This document shows positions 1-11,905 of a stretch of DNA of 64,000 nucleotides, one piece after another; position 1 is the stretch's first letter; each line of letters begins with the position of its first letter. The position numbers and the translations under genes were made by a program. This stretch comes from Cosmopolites sordidus. Lineage: Eukaryota; Arthropoda; Insecta; Coleoptera; Curculionidae. The notes beneath the pieces were generated by a model. It searched no databases and had not been told where the DNA came from. It was given only the letters and a program-made list of their open reading frames with translations. The DNA is taken from the NCBI GenBank assembly GCA_031761425.1, contig JARFXV010000815.1:1-64000 (forward strand), given 5' to 3'.

Positions 1-1199
1 GTGGATTTCAAAAAAGCATATGATTCTGTTGACCGCGAATCTTTATTCCGAATCTTGAAAGAACAAGGACTAGATCTGAAAACGCTGGCAATTATTAAAG
101 CAACGTTAACTAACACGAGGTCAAAAGTTCAATTCATGGGTGAAATCTCAGAGCCCTTCGAAATTAAAACTGGTGTGAGACAAGGGGATGGACTCTCGCC
201 ACTCTTATTTAACTGTGTTCTAGAAAAAGTAATACAGGAGTGGCGTGAAAAAAAGTCGGCACTGAATATTGACCAGCCCATTAAACTGGGGAGAACCAAC
301 ATCAAAATTGATTGTCTGGCATTTGCTGATGATCTAGCAATTTTAACTCAAGATGTATTAACGGCACAGAAACAGATTGAAATCCTAAAAGAAACAGCAG
401 AAAAGGTAGGACTCCAAATTTCCTTTGAAAAGGCACAATACATGACCTGCAACAGACTAAGAACACCATTTCTAAAAACAAAATATGGTAACATCAGACG
501 AGTCTCTCAATTCAAATATTTGGGTGAAATAATCATGGAAAATGGGTTGGAAAAAGCGGCCAATAAGGGTAGATGTCAAAAAATGGAAACGGCATTGAGA
601 CTTACACAAAATATTTACAACAAAAAATGCCTATCTAAAAACACAAAACTGAGACATTACAACACGGTTATTAAGCCAGAATGTCTATATGCTGCAGAAA
701 CGCTCATTTTGAATAGAAAGAGGGACATCGAGGACATTGAAAAGAAGGAAAGAAAAATCATAAGAAAAATCCTAGGCCCAAACAAATAAATAGCACAACA
801 TACCGACTTCGAGAAAACCAAGAACTCAAACAATACACAGATATACATAGCGATATGAGAAAAAGAAGACTTAAGTTTTACGGACACATCAAACGGATGA
901 ATCCGGGTAGGCTAACTAGACAAATAGTCGAATTTTATGAAAATAGGAGTAGAGCTAAAGTAGAAATAATTAAATGGATTGCGGCAATTAAAGAGGACCT
1001 AAGATCAGCAAATATTACACAAAGTGAAATTCAGGATAGAGGCTGTTTCAGACACAAGGTTAACGTTTGGAAGGTTGGCCAGAGAGAAAAATGTAGGAAG
1101 GCTGGAACAACTTGGTCTGACGAAAGGAAAAAAGCTCATAGCGAAAGAATGAAATTAGTATGGGCGCAAAGGAAGGCTAACAACAACAAAAACCTCTAA
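1..1199 (+). pseudogene. Non-LTR retrotransposon RT, C-terminal half, frameshifted
   Basis: The window opens inside a reverse transcriptase, just before its motif A (FKKAYDSVD). Motif B (GVRQGDGLSPLLF, near residue 60) and the catalytic motif C (FADDLAIL, near residue 108) follow. The first frame ends at a stop at 787-789. The reading resumes in frame 3 at about 789 without loss of homologous content (YRLRENQEL, then RRRLKFYGHI-type tail RKRRLKFYGHIKRM) and ends at 1197-1199, so one small indel separates the two pieces. The C-terminal GHIKRM segment and the basic tail are typical of LINE ORF2 proteins found widely in insects. The N-terminal endonuclease would lie upstream of the window. RT activity is expected to be lost. 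The clade was not settled from sequence alone. Confidence 0.88.
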
Positions 1200-1345
1200 T
1201 TGTACTTCGCGTGGTCCACCAGGGCCCATACGTGAATAATAAATAGTAATAATTTATAGTAAATAGTAATAATAAATAAATAAATAGTAATAATAAATAA
1301 ATAAATAGTAATAATTTATACTTTATGATACTTAATAGATAGATA
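1200..1345 (+). repeat. LINE 3' UTR and AT-rich repeated tail
   Basis: A short 3' UTR (about 1200-1235) runs directly into imperfect repeats of TAATAATAAATAAATAAATAG. Short tandem repeats instead of a poly(A) tail directly after an ORF2 stop are typical of several non-LTR clades, so this probably marks the 3' end of the element that starts the window. Confidence 0.6.
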
Positions 1346-1417
1346 TACAAATAAAATAGGTTTAGATAATGTGCAATATTTTAATATTTATTTTATTAAT
1401 TTTTGCCTTGTACACTT

Positions 1418-1750
1418 TGCCATGTAACACTAAACTCAAATATATTTATCATTAAACAACAAATCACGTGGTTTCTATTTCTTAACGCGCGTTTCGCTCA
1501 CTATATATAATGGTTAGTGAAACCATTATACATGATTAGTGATCATATATACATCTTCAGTCTTGAATTTTTATATTAAATCACCTTCTGATAATGCTAC
1601 CATAACATTATTAACGAAACGCGTGTTCGAGGACTTTTTGTTCGGTTCGAGGTTCGAGGAAAAACAATTTGGTGTTTAGTGGTAAGTGATTTAGTATTTC
1701 ACACCAAAGGTTCCAATAGAATAATTGATCTACTCTGTAGGTTTCAATTT
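1418..1750. mobile_element. PLE-derived inverted element, copy 1 (degenerate)
   Basis: Two arms face each other. The left arm is reverse-complement related to the consensus seen elsewhere (ACTAAACTC, CAAATCAC, CGCGCGTTTCGCT). The right arm holds TTCTGATAATGCTACC, AACGAAACGCGTG and TTTGGTGTTTAGTGGTAAG, then TTTCACACCAAAGGTTCC. The right arm resembles a hammerhead core with G8 changed to A (CTGATAA). The left arm has lost the CTGATGA box. The same sequences flank the PLE RT relic at 37.1-38.3 kb, which is why this copy is assigned to that family. Confidence 0.6.
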
Positions 1751-1830
1751 TTAGATTGAATCATCAATATTTATCTTTTGATTGAATCATCAATCTTTGT
1801 CTTTAGCTTAAATCATCTCCTAATATGATA
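1733..1830. repeat. Imperfect ~30-bp tandem repeat, three units
   Basis: GATTGAATCATCAATATTT, GATTGAATCATCAATCTTT and a third, more diverged unit (GCTTAAATCATC) follow each other. No coding potential is visible. Confidence 0.5.
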
Positions 1831-2850
1831 CCAATCTATGTTTATATGATCTATGTTTAGTACAACAAAGTAGTTGTTGTATTTTATACAGTGTAATACA
1901 GTTAATTCTTTTGAGCGTGATCATGTTGGTATAGATAACTTAATAAACTTCATAATAATCAAATAATATTATTTATATATTGATGACAGCTTTTCAAAAT
2001 AATCTAAAATTTGCGACTTCTGAACACATTTAATATAACAACCTAATGTTTCATCCTGCGGAATAAATGCAAGTAACAATAAAATATCACAACGAAACAT
2101 ATCTTAATTTTGACAAACCGTTTTGAAAAAAAAAATACAATGAATTCTTCCCTCCACGGTAATGGAAACTAATGGAGAGACCAACGATTTATTACGAAAA
2201 AAATCGCATTTCTTTCCGAAATATACTTAGTGGTTAAATATATTTAATGGTTAGAGATTTTTTTTTGTTGACTCTCAAGCTAAAAGAACCTTCAGAAAAT
2301 TGGGAACCTTCAAAAACCGAATCCTTCAGAAAATATGGGGTTGGGTAATTAGCTATTAGTTTTTTCCTTGTTTTAGGAAATAACCAGATTTAGATTAGTA
2401 TGTGGTTAAGCTCATTAAGGTGCATTCGGACGGAATTTGTCAATATAATCTGAGAATTCGTCAATTTCCAAGTGAGCTACAAATCAGGTGTAACAATCTC
2501 TCTGATAATATTAGCAAAATGTTGATGCTGATATTAAAAAGAGTTAATTATCAGACAAAAACATAATCTTTTAGATATTAGCAAATTGATGATTGATATT
2601 GGGATTTCCGTCGTATGAAATAAGGTACCCCATGAAATAAGGTAAAAGCATATAAAGAAATTAAAAATATTGTTTCGATATTATTGGATTGAATATTTCG
2701 TGAATTTTCTCGATAGTATTACAACAGCCTTTCGCATTGGAAAATAATAGTATTTTATAATTTTTATCAAAAGAAAAAGGGTTATTAGAACTGACAATGT
2801 CGGATAATGCGATGGCTTCAATATATTCTTTACCTGGACAGACTGTACTT
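1831..2850. other. No recognisable feature
   Basis: About 1 kb of AT-rich sequence with short homopolymer runs. I see no reading frame of note, no TIR and no recognised repeat family on either strand. Confidence 0.4.
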
Positions 2851-2929
2851 TATATTCACTGAAGTTGTTTTGTTATATATACATTCGCTCAAATAAATGC
2901 CGAAAATTGTTCAATAAAACACAGAATAT

Positions 2930-3875
2930 TGGATTAATCATCCAAATTTATTTTGCAGCCTTTAAAATAGGTGCCATTTAATGCGAGACGCTTATGCCAG
3001 CAAATAATGCACCTGTCAAAATATTTTTTATAGACACACCGATATGACCTTCAATTTCCTCTACGAATTAATACTTCAATGGAAACTTTTGAAACAATAC
3101 ACTAAACTCGAAGAGATTTACCACTAAACACCACATCACTTGTTTATAATTAGAGCGACACGCGTTTCGCTAACCGTTTTAGTATCATCAGAAGATGGTT
3201 CAATTTTAAGTCGATTCAATTATATTAAATCAACTCCTAATAAAGCTAACATGGTTAGCAAGACACGCGGCAATAAGTTATAAAAATGATATAGTGTTTA
3301 GTGGTAAATCCTTCTGCGAATTTTATTTTATAGCTTGAAACGGCTGAAAATCTCTTCCACGAGATGGTAATTTGAATTTGGAGCAAAAAAGTTACGCGAG
3401 GCCATATCTGGCTAATAGGTTGTTTGGTCGATGGTATTATAGTGTATAGCGCATTATTATAATAAAGAATTCAAAAATTGTTCTTGCACAAATATGGCTT
3501 TTTTCCCGAAGACATTCGTTCTTAAACGCATCATAATGTCTCCGTAATATTGTTGGTAGACTGTTTGCTCCTGTGAAAAAGAACCAGTCAACATGGCTTT
3601 GATTTTCGAGCGACTTTAAAGTGGATATTTCAGTTTTTTCCTGGTTTCCTGTTTTTAGCTGGTTTTCATGTCGAACTCATACACCCACGTCTCATCACCT
3701 ATTATGATCCGTTTCATCAGAGTCCCAATTGGCTCATTTAAATATATTCTTATTCGATGTGTCTCATGACCAAAATATGAACTAAAATTAACAGATCCTG
3801 ACCATCTCTCTAAAGTTTGAATGACGATTTTCCATCACCAATTTTTTAATCACTTCAAACCATGCAAGTTGCAAG
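2930..3875 (-). mobile_element. Mariner transposase relic (GVQW3-type), split by a PLE-derived element
   Basis: Reading the minus strand in shifting frames gives the mariner signatures ITGDETWVYEFDMKTSQQ (first catalytic Asp, about 3.66-3.71 kb), then an LTGSF..EQTVYQQYYG region, and a C-terminus WHKRLALNGTYFKG ending at a stop near 2935. Frames change repeatedly and stops interrupt it. The stretch containing the second and third catalytic Asp is mostly lost. Copy 2 of the PLE-derived element (3096-3335) lies inside the C-terminal region, so it arrived later. A clean TIR was not found. Confidence 0.7.
3096..3335. mobile_element. PLE-derived inverted element, copy 2
   Basis: The left arm reads ACTAAACTCGAAGAG, TTTACCACTAAACACC, then CGCGTTTCGCTAACC and TCATCAGAAGATGG. 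The right arm repeats these inverted (GCTAACATGGTTAGC, AGTGTTTAGTGGTAAATC). It interrupts the minus-strand mariner. TTTGAAAC on the left and CTTGAAAC on the right may be a slightly diverged target duplication. The minus strand of the left arm has CTGATGA, a helix II candidate ending GGTTAGC, GAAAC and GTGTC in hammerhead order, but helix I pairs poorly. Confidence 0.65.
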
Positions 3876-3976
3876 TTTTTAACCACTTCTAGTAATTTTT
3901 AATTGCTTTGTACCTAAACTAACTCACCATAGGCTCCACAGGCACTATAGGCTCTCAGGGTTTTTTTATTCATATG

Positions 3977-5125
3977 TCAGGTGTGGCCGTTAATAATTCT
4001 TATTTTTTTTTTCAGTGATGGCGTTGAAAATAAGGATCGGTTCACAGTCTAATCTTTAATGTAATTTTGTTGCTGTACCTTTCAAAATGTTATTGACATC
4101 TAAACGATTTCTAGTTCGCGTACTGTACATTCAATCAAAAGAAAAACGCAGGTGAAAACCGTTGTATACTTAGAAACTTACGGTGACCATGTTCCAACGC
4201 AAGACGCTTGTAGGCGTTGCTTTAGACGATTCAAAAGTGGTAATTTCGGCTTGAAATACAAAGAACACCCAGGTCAACCGAAAAAAATTGAAATTGAAAA
4301 TGCATTGTTGGAAGAAAGCGATATGTAAACTCAACAATAAACGGCAAAGAAGTTAAATGTTGGTCATTTGCCATCGTCTGCATGCCATGGGAAGAACCCA
4401 AAAGACAGGAAAATGACTACCACATCAGTTGAACGACAGACAGATGGAAAAGAGAAAAACGCTGTGGGAAATTTTGCTTTCTCGTCAAGAAAAAAATACT
4501 TTTTTGCATCGGATCGTGACTGGAAACGAAAAATGGATATATTTCAAAAACCCAAAATGTAGAAAATCATGGGTTGACCACGGACAACCATCAACATCGA
4601 CCGCAAGACCGAAACGCTTTGGAAATAAGATTATTATGCATTTGGTGGGATCAGGAGGGTGTCGTGAGCCCTCCCTCATGGGTTACCATGAGCTTCTAAA
4701 ACTAGGTGAAACAGTTTATACCGTTCGTTACCGTTAACAAATAATCAGTTTGAACCATACATTGATCGAAAAGCAACCATAACGGACTGTAAGACAGGGA
4801 AGTTATTTTGCAGCACGACAACGCTCCATCACACACAGCGAAAGCGATCAGAGACACCATTTCTGCACTTGGCTGGGAACTCTTACCCCACCCGCCGTAC
4901 TCAACATACTTGGGCGCTTCCCACTACCACTTGTTTTCATTGATGTCTCACGCACTTTCCACAAAGCAGTTCAACAATTACAGCTATGTCGAAAAATGGC
5001 TTGATAACTGGACCACCTCAAAATATTTACGGTTTTTCATGTACAGGTATCCACAAATTGCGAGAGAGAAGGGAAAAATGTGCAGCTAGCAATGGTGCAA
5101 TGGTGCTCCCAAATTAAAAGTGTTT
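3977..5125 (+). mobile_element. Mariner (mauritiana-like), degenerate
   Basis: The 5' end resembles the TIR of the element at 17.2 kb (TCAGGTGTGGCCGTTAATAA). Broken frames then give ARRL-type HTH sequence (CFRRFKSGNFG), LHRIVTGNEKWIYF with the first catalytic Asp changed to Asn, SWVDHGQPSTSTA, LQHDNAPSHTAKA (second Asp kept), and YLGASHYHLFSLMSHALS, where the third Asp of the D34D triad is replaced by His. Two of three catalytic residues are therefore missing and the element cannot be autonomous. The 3' TIR is not recognisable; the element runs into TTAA repeats and (TA)n. Confidence 0.85.
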
Positions 5126-5535
<410 letters not shown>

Positions 5536-5539
5536 TCAA

Positions 5540-5700
5540 TATTCCTGTTTAAACTCGAAGGGATTTACCACGACGACCAAATCATTTTTTTATTTTCTTG
5601 ACGCGCGTTTCGCTTGGCATGTTAACATCATCAGAAGATTATGTTAATATACTAAATATTTTCGGGTTTAGTATTTCACAACAAAAGTTCCAAAACATAA
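5540..5700 (-). mobile_element. PLE-derived element, copy 3, with hammerhead core
   Basis: ACTCGAAGGGATTTACCAC and CAAATCAT followed by CTTGACGCGCGTTTCGCTTG match the family left arm. A trailing segment (GGGTTTAGTATTTCACAACA, AAAGTTCCAA) matches the outer right arm. The second arm is mostly absent, so this copy is a truncated half. Confidence 0.65.
5596..5638 (-). ncRNA. Hammerhead-ribozyme-like motif (PLE type)
   Basis: On the minus strand the order is TCTT, CTGATGA, T, helix II candidate GTTAAC-ATG-CCAAGC, GAAA, CGCGCGTC, AAGA. Helix I is TCTT/AAGA, 4 of 4 pairs. Helix III is ACG/CGT inside the self-complementary octamer ACGCGCGT, and the cleavage triplet is GTC. Helix II keeps only its first three pairs (one G-T wobble), and there is one extra T after CTGATGA compared with the usual core. 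PLEs are known to carry minimal hammerheads with very short helix III that can act as dimers. Activity here is inference. Confidence 0.55.
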
Positions 5701-6420
5701 ATAAATATTATACATAATTACATAAAATATAATTTTATATCATTATATATAATTATATAAAAATTGTATATAATTTTATAACAAATTTTAAATTATTAAA
5801 TTGTTTTAATTAGCATCAGTATAAGGCAATCAAATCTGATTTGATAATATTCTGATGATGGTTACCAGAATACTCTTTGATATATGTTGACCTATTATAA
5901 ATAATAAATAAAGTGTTTTGTGGAAAATATTGTGGGCTTTTCACACAAAAACGGCCAATAAGAACTGATAAAAATTAAATAAAAAATGATTGTATCTATC
6001 ATTATTTATTTATATTCTAAGTAACGCAAATAAAAAGCGTATCCACGATTTAATAGCGAAATTGACATTGAAACGGAACCAAGGTCTCTAACATCCCACC
6101 TTTCCGGAATTGTGCGATGAAAAAAACCAAAAACAAAACGCTTATAGAGAGCCCAAATCCCACTACGTGTATTAATAGCAACTTTAATTTAGTCCGCGAA
6201 TCTAAAAGCCGTATTATTTAAAATTACGCGAGAGTCTACACTGCTGCTCATAAATGTGTAGCCATAATAATTAAATAGATGTTTTATATTTAATAGAAAA
6301 TTAAACTATAGTGGGCGCTCCGTTATGTGAAATAATAAATACCAGGTGTGTTCATAAAATGAAACTATTCATATAATTAAAAAAACATTTTGATTTTTGA
6401 AAATAAACAATTACAGTTTA
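5701..6420. other. AT-rich, no recognisable gene
   Basis: About 700 bp rich in ATATAATTTTATA-like runs. No coding signal, TIR or known repeat was recognised. Confidence 0.4.
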
Positions 6421-6423
6421 TTG

Positions 6424-6579
<156 letters not shown>

Positions 6580-6807
6580 TGTTTTTGAACCTTTTTTGCA
6601 GTCAAGCTTTTGTGTAAAGCCTTGTTCCTGCAGTTTCCCAATACCAGTAAGTTAATATTAAAAATTAAGCTAATTAAATAAAAACAGCTAATTTCCACAT
6701 TTTCATGACATTCCTTATTAGAGTATTCATTCATTTTATCACAATCTTCATCTTCTTCGCTGTATCTTATTTCTGCTTTGCACTGCATATTTCTGCTGAA
6801 TCTCCTC

Positions 6808-6922
6808 ACAGCTTGGAGTTAACTTCAAGTACGGGCTTGACGCATCCGAGGTATTAAATTTAGGGGTTCAGGCCTCTTAAACAATGCGGAATTCCAAGAC
6901 GTACATTCATTGCTGAGGGAAT
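6808..6922 (-). repeat. Short dispersed repeat, family R3 copy 1
   Basis: The reverse complement (CGCATTG, TTTAAGAGGCCTGAACC, CGTCAAGCCCGTACTTG, GAGTTAACTC-like) matches 35.80-35.90 kb in the same order. The family is unclassified and has no coding potential. Confidence 0.55.
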
Positions 6923-6923
6923 A

Positions 6924-6955
6924 CTCACGAGTATCCTTTTTAGGATACTCGTGAG
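6924..6955. repeat. Perfect 13-bp inverted repeat
   Basis: CTCACGAGTATCC and its exact complement GGATACTCGTGAG are separated by TTTTTA. The hairpin lies 5 bp upstream of the first base of the mariner at 6961, between it and the R3 repeat. Confidence 0.9.
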
Positions 6956-6960
6956 ATCTA

Positions 6961-8101
6961 CCAGGTCAGTAAATATGAAACCGGAATTTGTCCACAGATG
7001 GCCCTAGTTGTCAATGTAGTTACCATCTGACAAAGACTTTCAACTCACAATACAAGTTTCATACAATAGCATAGTTTGTAATAGCATTGAACATGTCGAA
7101 TTTTGTACCTGGAAATTATGATTTGTGGACAGCATAGATTTTCTGTTACTATTTAAAGAAAATTGCTGCAGAATCGTATGGAATGCTGGAAGACCAGAAC
7201 GTGGAAGACCACCGAAAAAGTTTGAAGACAGCGAATTGCAAGCATTATTGGATGAGGATGACGCTCAAATACAACAACTCGCGGATCAATTAAATGTGGC
7301 ACGAGAATCCGTCTCTATACGTTTGAAAGCCATGGGAAAGATCCAGAAGATGGGGAAATAGGTTTCACATAAACTGAATGAAAAACAGCAGGAAAACCGA
7401 AAAACCACTTGCGAAATGCTACTCGACAGATACAATAGAAAGTCATTTTTCCATCGAATTGTAACTGGCGATGAAAAGTGGATATATTGTGAGAATATTA
7501 AGCGCTAAAAATCCAATGGCTAACACCAGGCGAACCATCGACATCCACTGCAAGGCCAAATCGCTATGGACGGAAAACAATGCTCTGTGTTTGGTAGGAT
7601 CAGAAGGGTGTGAATGAATTGCTAAAACCTGGCGAAACCGTTAATACTGAACGCTACCGACAGTAAATGATCGATTGGAATCAAGCTTTGCGTGAAAAAT
7701 GACCAGAATATCAAAAAAGGCAACACTAAGTGATTTTGCTTCATCATAATGCTCCATTACACACAGCAAAACTGCTCAAGGAAAGGACTGAGGCGTTTAG
7801 TTGGAAAATACTTTCGCATGAGGCTTACTCACTAGACTGGGCTCCGTCCGATTACTACTTATCTGCATCGATGGGACACGCACTTGCTGAACATCGCTTC
7901 ACTTCTTACAAAAATGGCTCGATGACTGGATTGCCTCAAAAGAGCAATAATTTTTTTGCCGTGGGATCAACAAATTGTCAGACAGGTGGGAAAAATGGCC
8001 AGGCGAGGACCAGTACTTCAAATAAAATATTTTTTATCGTTTTCATATAATAAACGTGTATTTTCTATAGAAAAATTTCGGTTTCTTATTTACATACCTG
8101 G
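6961..8101 (+). mobile_element. Mariner (mauritiana-like), both TIRs and TA flanks, inactivated
   Basis: The 1141-bp element starts CCAGGTCAGTAAATATGAAA and its reverse complement starts CCAGGTATGTAAATAAGAAA. TA flanks it at 6959-6960 and 8102-8103. A start at 7094 (MSNFVPG) leads into an HTH region (FEDSELQALLDEDDAQIQQ), GKIQKMGK, IVTGDEKWIY with the first catalytic Asp intact, then LLHHNAPLHTA, where the second Asp is His, and WAPSDYYLSASMGHALAEHR with the third Asp. Stops and frameshifts break it into at least three frames. Length matches an intact mariner, so it decayed mainly by point changes and small indels. Confidence 0.92.
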
Positions 8102-8303
8102 TATATACTCTAATATAACTAATTTTCTTTATTGCAAGGTGTGAAGATATAGTAATAAGACTAATTTTTTATAATTTTTGTGTGCCTTGGGCGGTCACAC
8201 AGCTATGAAAGGAGTGCTGGAACTCAGATACTGTAATCACCTTCAGCTAGTCTTTTCGCCATTGTGGCCCAAATTCCTTATGGGCGGTTCCCTAGTTATC
8301 AAA

Positions 8304-8540
8304 ATGCGATTTACAAAAGAATTGCGACGGACGAGAGAGTGACGCTAGGGTGTTCACACTCGTACTGAAGATGCATCAAATGATGGCCCTTTTAAAGAGG
8401 AACCAACAATGTTGCCAGTTCGAGGGCTACGCCACCAGTTTCATAGCTTTGTTTGTATGCATCGTACACAGTCTTATATTGGATTGATTCTATATATCTA
8501 TCCAGTTGGAGCCGTAGCATCACACTAAGAAAAGTTTGGT
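8304..8540 (+). repeat. Dispersed repeat, family R2 copy 1
   Basis: TTACAAAAGAATTGCGACGG, GAAGATGCATCAAATGATG, GGCTACGCCACCAGTTTCAT and CGTAGCATCAC recur in order on the opposite strand at 34.60-34.82 kb. The flanks (8102-8303 and 8541-9075) hold nothing I recognise. The repeat may be a fragment of a LINE, but no RT motif is present to prove it. Confidence 0.6.
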
Positions 8541-9075
8541 AAATAATTCATATAATTTCGATGATTTTATTGTAACTACTAAGTGCATAAAATGTAACTT
8601 GTACAAGAAATGTTTTTGTTTGTAATGGAAAGAAGGCTATCTTAAATCGATTGCTGGCAAAAATGGAATACTGCAATAATATGGAGAAAATCATTATTCG
8701 AAGAACAAAAAGTTTTAATTAACGAATCGTTTTTGCCGTAGCCCAGCCAGTTTTATTTATGTAATGTCTGAATGATTGTGGCGTGTTCATATATTTTTTT
8801 TTTCTTTATTTGGGTTTTTCGCCACGACCTAAAACTCAAAAAATATCAAAAATATCTGTTCTTATGTAAATAAAAAATCACTGGGTAAAAACAAAAAAAC
8901 CAAAGAGAGACAAATTTCTCAGTGATTCTTTTTTGTAATAAATTTGCCTAAAGAACGATTTTAAAAATATAAAGTATTCTCCTCCCGTTTTCAAAACGAA
9001 TCTAAAAATAAAGTATATTAATTTCTATAAATTATGAAAAGATAGAAAGTAAATATATTTTTTTGTGTATGTCAT
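8541..9075. other. No recognisable feature
   Basis: AT-rich sequence without coding signal between an R2 repeat and a Tc1-like fragment. Confidence 0.4.
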
Positions 9076-9079
9076 TTTC

Positions 9080-9710
9080 AGAGCCTTAAAAGATGATTTT
9101 CCGATGAAAATCCAGATCGTTTCCCATTCCTTCCAACGCCCAGTCTGCGAATTCCCGCCCTAATCGATGGTCAGGTGGCTTAAGTGTGCTAATATAATCT
9201 TATATGGATGTAAACCGAGATCCAAATGCACAATACGCCAGATAGTCATTTTAGATAAGCCCAACACTTGAGATCAGCGCGGAACAGACACCTAATCGGC
9301 AAGACTTTCACGGACAGCCGCGATGTTTTCTTCACTACGGCCACTACGAAGTCGTGACGGTGGTTTGTGATCATGGAGACTAAACTCATGTTCAAACTTA
9401 TGAATTATATGGCGGATGGCATGATAAGAAGGAGCAGAATGGTGACCGTGTTTTGATCTAAATGCTCTTTGAGTAGCAACAAAACTCGAACGTTGTGGCA
9501 ACGAAATCTTGTTCATGGTGAAATGGCAAACCTTACTGAGAACAACTGAATATCAAATATGGCTGCCTTTAGCTGCCAAAATCATACCGTCCCTATTGGA
9601 AAGCATTTTAGATGAGCTCATGCAGTAATTTATATTTTATCTTGAAGAGCAATCAGTAGCATTGCGAATTAAAAAATAATTTGATTCAAATGACCCCCTC
9701 AGCCTCGCCT
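9080..9710 (-). mobile_element. Tc1-like transposase (DUF4817 type), 5' half
   Basis: The minus-strand start at 9516 gives MNKISLPQRSSFVATQRAFR, then a helix-turn-helix region ending RSEENIAAVRESLAD and a stop. Beyond it the same reading continues through stops: VGLSKMTIWRIVHLDLG-like, PYKI, LKPPDHRLGREFADWALEG, then HRKIIF just before the expected first catalytic Asp of SDEAHF. The fragment stops there, so no catalytic residues remain. Sequence up to about 9710 is the likely 5' UTR. Tc1/mariner transposases with this N-terminal HTH are common in insects; several relatives are in this window (12.6, 24.7, 29.7, 43.0, 44.1 and 45.2 kb). Confidence 0.75.
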
Positions 9711-9839
9711 GGTGGAATGCATTCTGGAGACCCAATTTTTGATGACTCTTTCACACATATCGCGTTTCGTTTAAGGTCAAGAATTATTCGGAATTTATTT
9801 CTGCAAACTAGAGATTTAACATAAACACATAAAAAATAT

Positions 9840-11905
9840 TTTTTTGCGGTTTGACTAGAAAACAAGCAATGAAATTGGCATTTGAATTTGCAAAAGTGAA
9901 TTTAAAGAAGTTTCCTGAAAGCTGGATGACGAACAACTGCACTGGAAAAGATTAGTTTCGCAGTTTCCTTTTGGGAAATCCAGAAATAAGTCTAAGAATA
10001 CCCGAAGCCACCAGCTTATCTCGTACCACCAGTTTTAATTAAAAAAACATCGGCGATTTTTTCACAAATTTAAAGATGGTACGCGAGAAATATCATTTGA
10101 AACCGGGTGTACGACTATAGAAGAATGTCCAAAAGTGATAGCCAGTAAAAAGTCGAAACAGGTCAGCCAAGTCACATCTGAAGATAGAAGAACAACTGTT
10201 ATACAACACTTTGTTTCGCCGTTAATGCGATTGGAAACGTAATACCACCCTTCTTTTTATTTCATCTTCCGGGTACATGTATCCAAGTAATTGAATGAAA
10301 ACAAAAAGTTTTGTGAATTTCCTTGGACATTTTGCAAAATATTCTCATGCCTCTGAGAACAATCGCGTGCTCTTAATACTAGATAATCATGAGAGTCATG
10401 TAAGCATCGATGCGATTAATTTTGCCAGAAATAATGAGATCACATTGTTATCTTTTCCGCCACACTACAGTAGTAAATAACAGCCCCTTGATGTTGTAAT
10501 TTATTCCTCCTTTAAATATCGATAAAACACAGCTATGAATAACTGGATGTTATCGAATCCAGGCAAAATAATTACAATTTACAATATGTCTGGGTTCATT
10601 AAGACAATTATGTCTTAAGCATTCAGCCAAAGCAACATATTAAGTAGATTCCAGAAAGCAGGCACTCATACGTTTAATCCAGAAGTTTTTAGTGACGACG
10701 ATGTTTTATATTCTGCTGTCACGGATTCCATCAAGAACGTCCCGACGAATTGGGTACAGCCATTTTAGCATATTCATCAAACGAAAACCTGGCTATAGTA
10801 GTTAATGAGTTATCGACTCCTGAACCAGAATTTCTTAGTATTCTGGAATTGCATACGAAGTCTCCGCACAACATTCCAGATGCTGCTCATGGAAGTTCAA
10901 ACGCTACGAAATCAAAAGGAATTGTTAAAGACGCCAAATTCATTCGTGCTAGTTCAGAGCCATTACAAAACTTCGACAGATATCACGTAGTTATAATACC
11001 TCTACAAGAGCCCGGTATAGGCAAACGAGCATCCTTGGTCCCGCCACAAAAAATATATCTCTGAAATTGCTGAATGCTGGCCTGCCGATTCAGAATAAAC
11101 AATATATTGTTTTACAATGATCTTCTTCTGCTTTTGCGAGACAAACCCAGCAAAATACACTTGACCGGGGCATTTCCTCACCAATCCAATCTTCAAATTC
11201 CAAAATAGTGACTTCAGAAATGATGAGACCATTTCCAAGAAAGATCGCTCGACGAGGCCGGCAACCCGGAAAGACCAAAATATTAACACCTGAGACGGAA
11301 AATGGCAGCAATGAATGATTCACAGAAACATCAATTAAAAGAAAGTCCAAACCTAATAATAACACATATGATAACGATAAAAGATCAAAAAGGAAGGATC
11401 AAAAAGTTTAAGGAAACTCAATCAAATGTTATGAACAATGAAGTGATAAAACAAAAGATGAATATTAAGAAAAGAGTTTTTGAGAAAAGTTTTTGAAAAA
11501 ACGAAGAAGGTTCAAGAAAAAACTAAAAGGAAGAAAAAAATGAAAGCCAAACAAGATCCAAAACAAAAAGACGAGAAAAACAATTACCTACATTCAAAGG
11601 AAAACTGGAAAACGAAAAAAAGGTAAAACTAAGAACGATGACAGTGAAACTGAGTGTGAAGACGAAGATATTTCGTACGCTGATAGATCGACTGATAATG
11701 ATTTTGAAAAAATCCTGACATAAACGATGGTTGGTACTGCTTCGTTTGTTCGAACTTGTTGGTACTGCTGCGTTCGTTTGCCAATCAGAAGAAATTATGA
11801 CTATGCGTCTATGACGTTTATGCCCTAGATATGTCCATGAGATATGTGTAGGGCTTACAAAAGATATCGATGATTTCATTTCAATTGTCACGAATGTTAA
11901 TAGAA
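9840..11905 (+). mobile_element. Pogo-like (DDE_1) transposase element, degenerate
   Basis: Broken frames in order give GLTRKQAMKLAFEFAKVN (CENP-B-type DNA-binding segment), EATSLSRTTSFN, a VIASKKSKQVSQVTSEDRR-like segment, and then ENNRVLLILDNHESHVS near 10350-10400 with the second catalytic Asp in LDNH. NEITLLSFPPHYSSK follows, and after a stop AMNNWMLSNPGK, SRFQKAGTHTFNPEVFS. The first catalytic Asp region (about 10.15 kb) is not clear. The 3' part (10750-11640) is a low-complexity, lysine-rich tail, as in many insect pogo proteins, and a trace of a Cys-rich region lies at 11.65-11.9 kb. Stops and frameshifts are numerous; it is a fossil. Confidence 0.82.

Noticed and set aside
1418..1750. 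Active hammerhead in PLE copy 1
   Set aside because: The CTGATGA box is CTGATAA on one arm and missing on the other.
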